Translations under genes and position numbers: made by a program
The notes under the pieces: generated by a model
Database searches by the model: none
Seen by the model: only the letters and a program-made list of their open reading frames with translations
Told to the model about the DNA's origin: nothing
NCBI GenBank assembly: GCA_025449795.1
Contig: JANWIQ010000072.1
Span: forward strand, 1-6,599
Reading direction: 5' to 3'
DNA: 6,599 nucleotides
From: Minisyncoccota bacterium
GTDB lineage: Bacteria; Patescibacteriota; Microgenomatia; Levybacterales; UBA12049
Part shown: positions 5,660 to 6,599 of the stretch, piece after piece
Layout of the letters: the number at the start of each line of letters is the position of its first letter
Numbering within the stretch: position 1 is the first letter of the stretch

Positions 5660-5711
5660 CTTTTTACGCTTTCTTCCACTTCGGAGGTGGAAGAAATAGG
5701 ACACCTCGGTA
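5659..5711. repeat. Left copy of the hairpin repeat flanking the transposase
   Basis: Contains a 10-bp stem (TTTCTTCCAC at 5670-5679, GTGGAAGAAA at 5687-5696) followed by a tail ending CTCGGTA. Positions 5674-5711 match 6433-6470 at 32 of 38 bases in the same orientation. Both copies begin with CCTTTT-AC-G; this copy lacks about 8 bp of the left outer arm seen in the right copy. It abuts the transposase stop codon and may also terminate that gene. Confidence 0.75.
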
Positions 5712-5712
5712 T

Positions 5713-6393
5713 TTACTCTAAAATAAGATGCTTAATTTTGTCCAGACTTCTCTGATAATCAAGTTGATCTTTATGAAACTTTTCAAATGCTTTTACTGTA
5801 TTAAAGTGGCTTAAAATAATTTCTTTCGAACAAAATATATTACTACCAGATATGTCACCTAAATATTCACCTAATGAAGACCATTGGTAATTACGCAGAG
5901 AAATATAATCCTTCACAATATAAGAAGTGGATGGATTAAGATGAATATACCTACAGGTATGCAGCAATTGCTCCTCATCTTCTATCCTGACTGCCTTAAA
6001 TTGAGTGAGAAAAAGAGCGCCAACACGCTCATGTTTTGTATTAAAGTAGCGAGTATAACTGTTTTGAAAGTTAGCCATGAATTTAGATATTCCATTTGGA
6101 GAAGTCTGTTTTAGCAAAAAGTGGAAGTGATTGGGCATAATGCAGAATGCAAAAATTTCAACAAGATTATCGCTGGAATCTCGTAAGATTTGGTTTATTT
6201 CAAATTGTTTTTCCGGAGCAAGAACTAAAAACCTAGACAACTTAATAGGAAGATTGGCAAATCTATAAAAGGACATTACCTCCAGAGCTCGCTGTTTTTC
6301 TCTTTTATCTGTAAATGTGGGACGTCTATCAATTCCTCGATTATAAACGTGGTATATTTCTCCTTGCACTAAAGGAGTAAATCTAGCTGGCAT
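5713..6393 (-). CDS. REP-associated tyrosine transposase (RAYT), Y1/HUH family
   Basis: A 226-residue single-strand DNA transposase of the IS200-like/RAYT family, which nicks DNA at hairpins through a phosphotyrosine link. Visible are the N-terminal GEIYHVYNRGID strand (12-22), the HUH metal-binding motif HFH (89-91) in FCIMPNHFHFLL, the helix NFQNSYTRYFNTKH holding the probable nucleophile (Tyr113 or Tyr116), VGALFLTQFKAVRI, and the CRYIHLNP motif (147-154). A C-terminal stretch of about 70 residues including YQWSSLGEYLG completes the usual domain. The frame is intact, so the protein may be active. It is flanked by direct copies of a hairpin repeat, consistent with RAYTs acting on adjacent REP-like sequences. 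Some family members act as domesticated housekeeping genes. The start at 6393 has no SD and lies 8 nt after a TATACC box. Confidence 0.9.
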   Translation of the reverse strand: MPARFTPLVQGEIYHVYNRGIDRRPTFTDKREKQRALEVMSFYRFANLPIKLSRFLVLAPEKQFEINQILRDSSDNLVEIFAFCIMPNHFHFLLKQTSPNGISKFMANFQNSYTRYFNTKHERVGALFLTQFKAVRIEDEEQLLHTCRYIHLNPSTSYIVKDYISLRNYQWSSLGEYLGDISGSNIFCSKEIILSHFNTVKAFEKFHKDQLDYQRSLDKIKHLILE

Positions 6394-6401
6394 ATCTTTA
6401 G

Positions 6402-6428
6402 GGTATATTCCTTTTACCGATGTGTCAA
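6402..6428 (-). promoter_or_regulatory. Candidate transposase promoter inside the hairpin repeat
   Basis: On the minus strand a consensus TTGACA (6428-6423) and TATACC (6407-6402) are separated by 15 nt, and the ATG at 6393 follows 8 nt later. The spacing is shorter than ideal. The -35 lies in the internal loop of the large hairpin at 6412-6473. Confidence 0.4.
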
Positions 6429-6473
6429 GCTATTCCACTTCCGAAGTGGAAGGAATAGAACATATCGGTAAAA
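6410..6473. repeat. Right copy of the hairpin repeat, nested 62-nt palindromic structure
   Basis: An outer stem pairs 6412-6424 (TTTTACCGATGTG) with 6461-6473 (CATATCGGTAAAA), 13 bp with one G-T wobble. Inside, CTATTCC (6430-6436) pairs with GGAATAG (6452-6458), or alternatively TTCCACT (6433-6439) with AGTGGAA (6445-6451). It is homologous to the left copy at 5659-5711 and resembles a REP/BIME unit. Confidence 0.75.
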
Positions 6474-6526
6474 TATGTATAATTTTACGTTGCAATTTTT
6501 TCTCACTCTTCCCTCACTACAACCTT

Positions 6527-6535
6527 TGTGATACT
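6527..6535 (+). promoter_or_regulatory. Extended -10 promoter for the right-edge gene
   Basis: TGT followed by GATACT (6530-6535) forms an extended -10; no good -35 is seen. The expected start near 6542 leaves a leader of about 12 nt before the ATG at 6554. A second TATAAT at 6478-6483 is an alternative. Confidence 0.4.
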
Positions 6536-6553
6536 ATCGGTAGGTTCGATTTT

Positions 6554-6599
6554 ATGAAAACTCAGACAGAAAAATATATTACAAGGTATCTGGAAAGGG
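6554..6599 (+). CDS. Unidentified gene, first 15 codons only
   Basis: The frame opens MKTQTEKYITRYLER and continues off the right edge. The residues are hydrophilic and helix-forming, with no signal peptide, so the product probably starts in the cytoplasm. Too little is present to name a family. Support for the start is an extended -10 box 18 nt upstream and a weak GGTAGG (6539-6544) at SD distance. It is divergent from the transposase. Confidence 0.5.
   Translation, partial: MKTQTEKYITRYLER

Larger units (their letters stand above)
5659..6473 (-). mobile_element. RAYT-type element: Y1 transposase gene with flanking hairpin repeats
   Basis: One HUH transposase gene sits between two direct copies of a hairpin-forming repeat of 50-65 bp, the arrangement of REP-associated tyrosine transposases and their REP/BIME sequences. 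The outer limits are inferred from where the two copies stop matching. No target duplication is expected for single-strand Y1 transposition. Confidence 0.6.

Noticed and set aside
5251..5679. A 142-residue minus-strand frame across the sortase 3' end
   Set aside because: It runs antisense to the conserved sortase catalytic region and shows no recognisable domain; the GNAT-like fragment is in a different frame.

Overview
This 6.6-kb window looks like chromosomal DNA from an AT-rich, little-studied bacterium. My best guess is a member of the Candidate Phyla Radiation (Patescibacteria), possibly close to Microgenomates. The reasons are a secreted protein with a VLGA...TG C-terminal sorting tail, small compact genes, near-absence of Shine-Dalgarno sites, and start codons lying only 6-8 nt after -10 boxes. 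The placement is inference. All genes read with the standard bacterial code (stop codons TAA and TAG seen; no in-frame TGA).

Layout from left to right: a partial DUF5946-like gene (minus, runs off the left edge); a divergent Kup-family potassium transporter (plus); a convergent short-chain dehydrogenase/reductase (minus), with an inverted repeat between them that probably terminates both; a secreted, Pro/Thr-stalked surface protein (plus) with a C-terminal sorting-like signal; a membrane-anchored stand-alone Cache sensor (minus); a sortase (plus); the C-terminal scrap of a GNAT-like acetyltransferase (minus); a REP-associated Y1 (HUH) transposase gene (minus) bracketed by two direct copies of a hairpin repeat; and the first 15 codons of an unidentified gene (plus) running off the right edge.

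The central block (3373-5491) is the most coherent unit. It holds a putative sortase substrate, a sortase, and between them an extracytoplasmic sensor whose promoter region is interleaved with that of the sortase. This suggests a small cell-surface display module. The substrate gene is the only one with a clear SD sequence and a 5' leader, and the SD is buried in a hairpin followed by seven Ts. The other genes seem to be transcribed from promoters placed so that mRNAs begin at or a few bases before the AUG. That pattern was used here to correct several gene starts.

The right third (5525-6473) is a mobile or decayed zone: an acetyltransferase fragment ends against the hairpin repeat that flanks the transposase. 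No tRNA, rRNA, CRISPR array or riboswitch was recognised.
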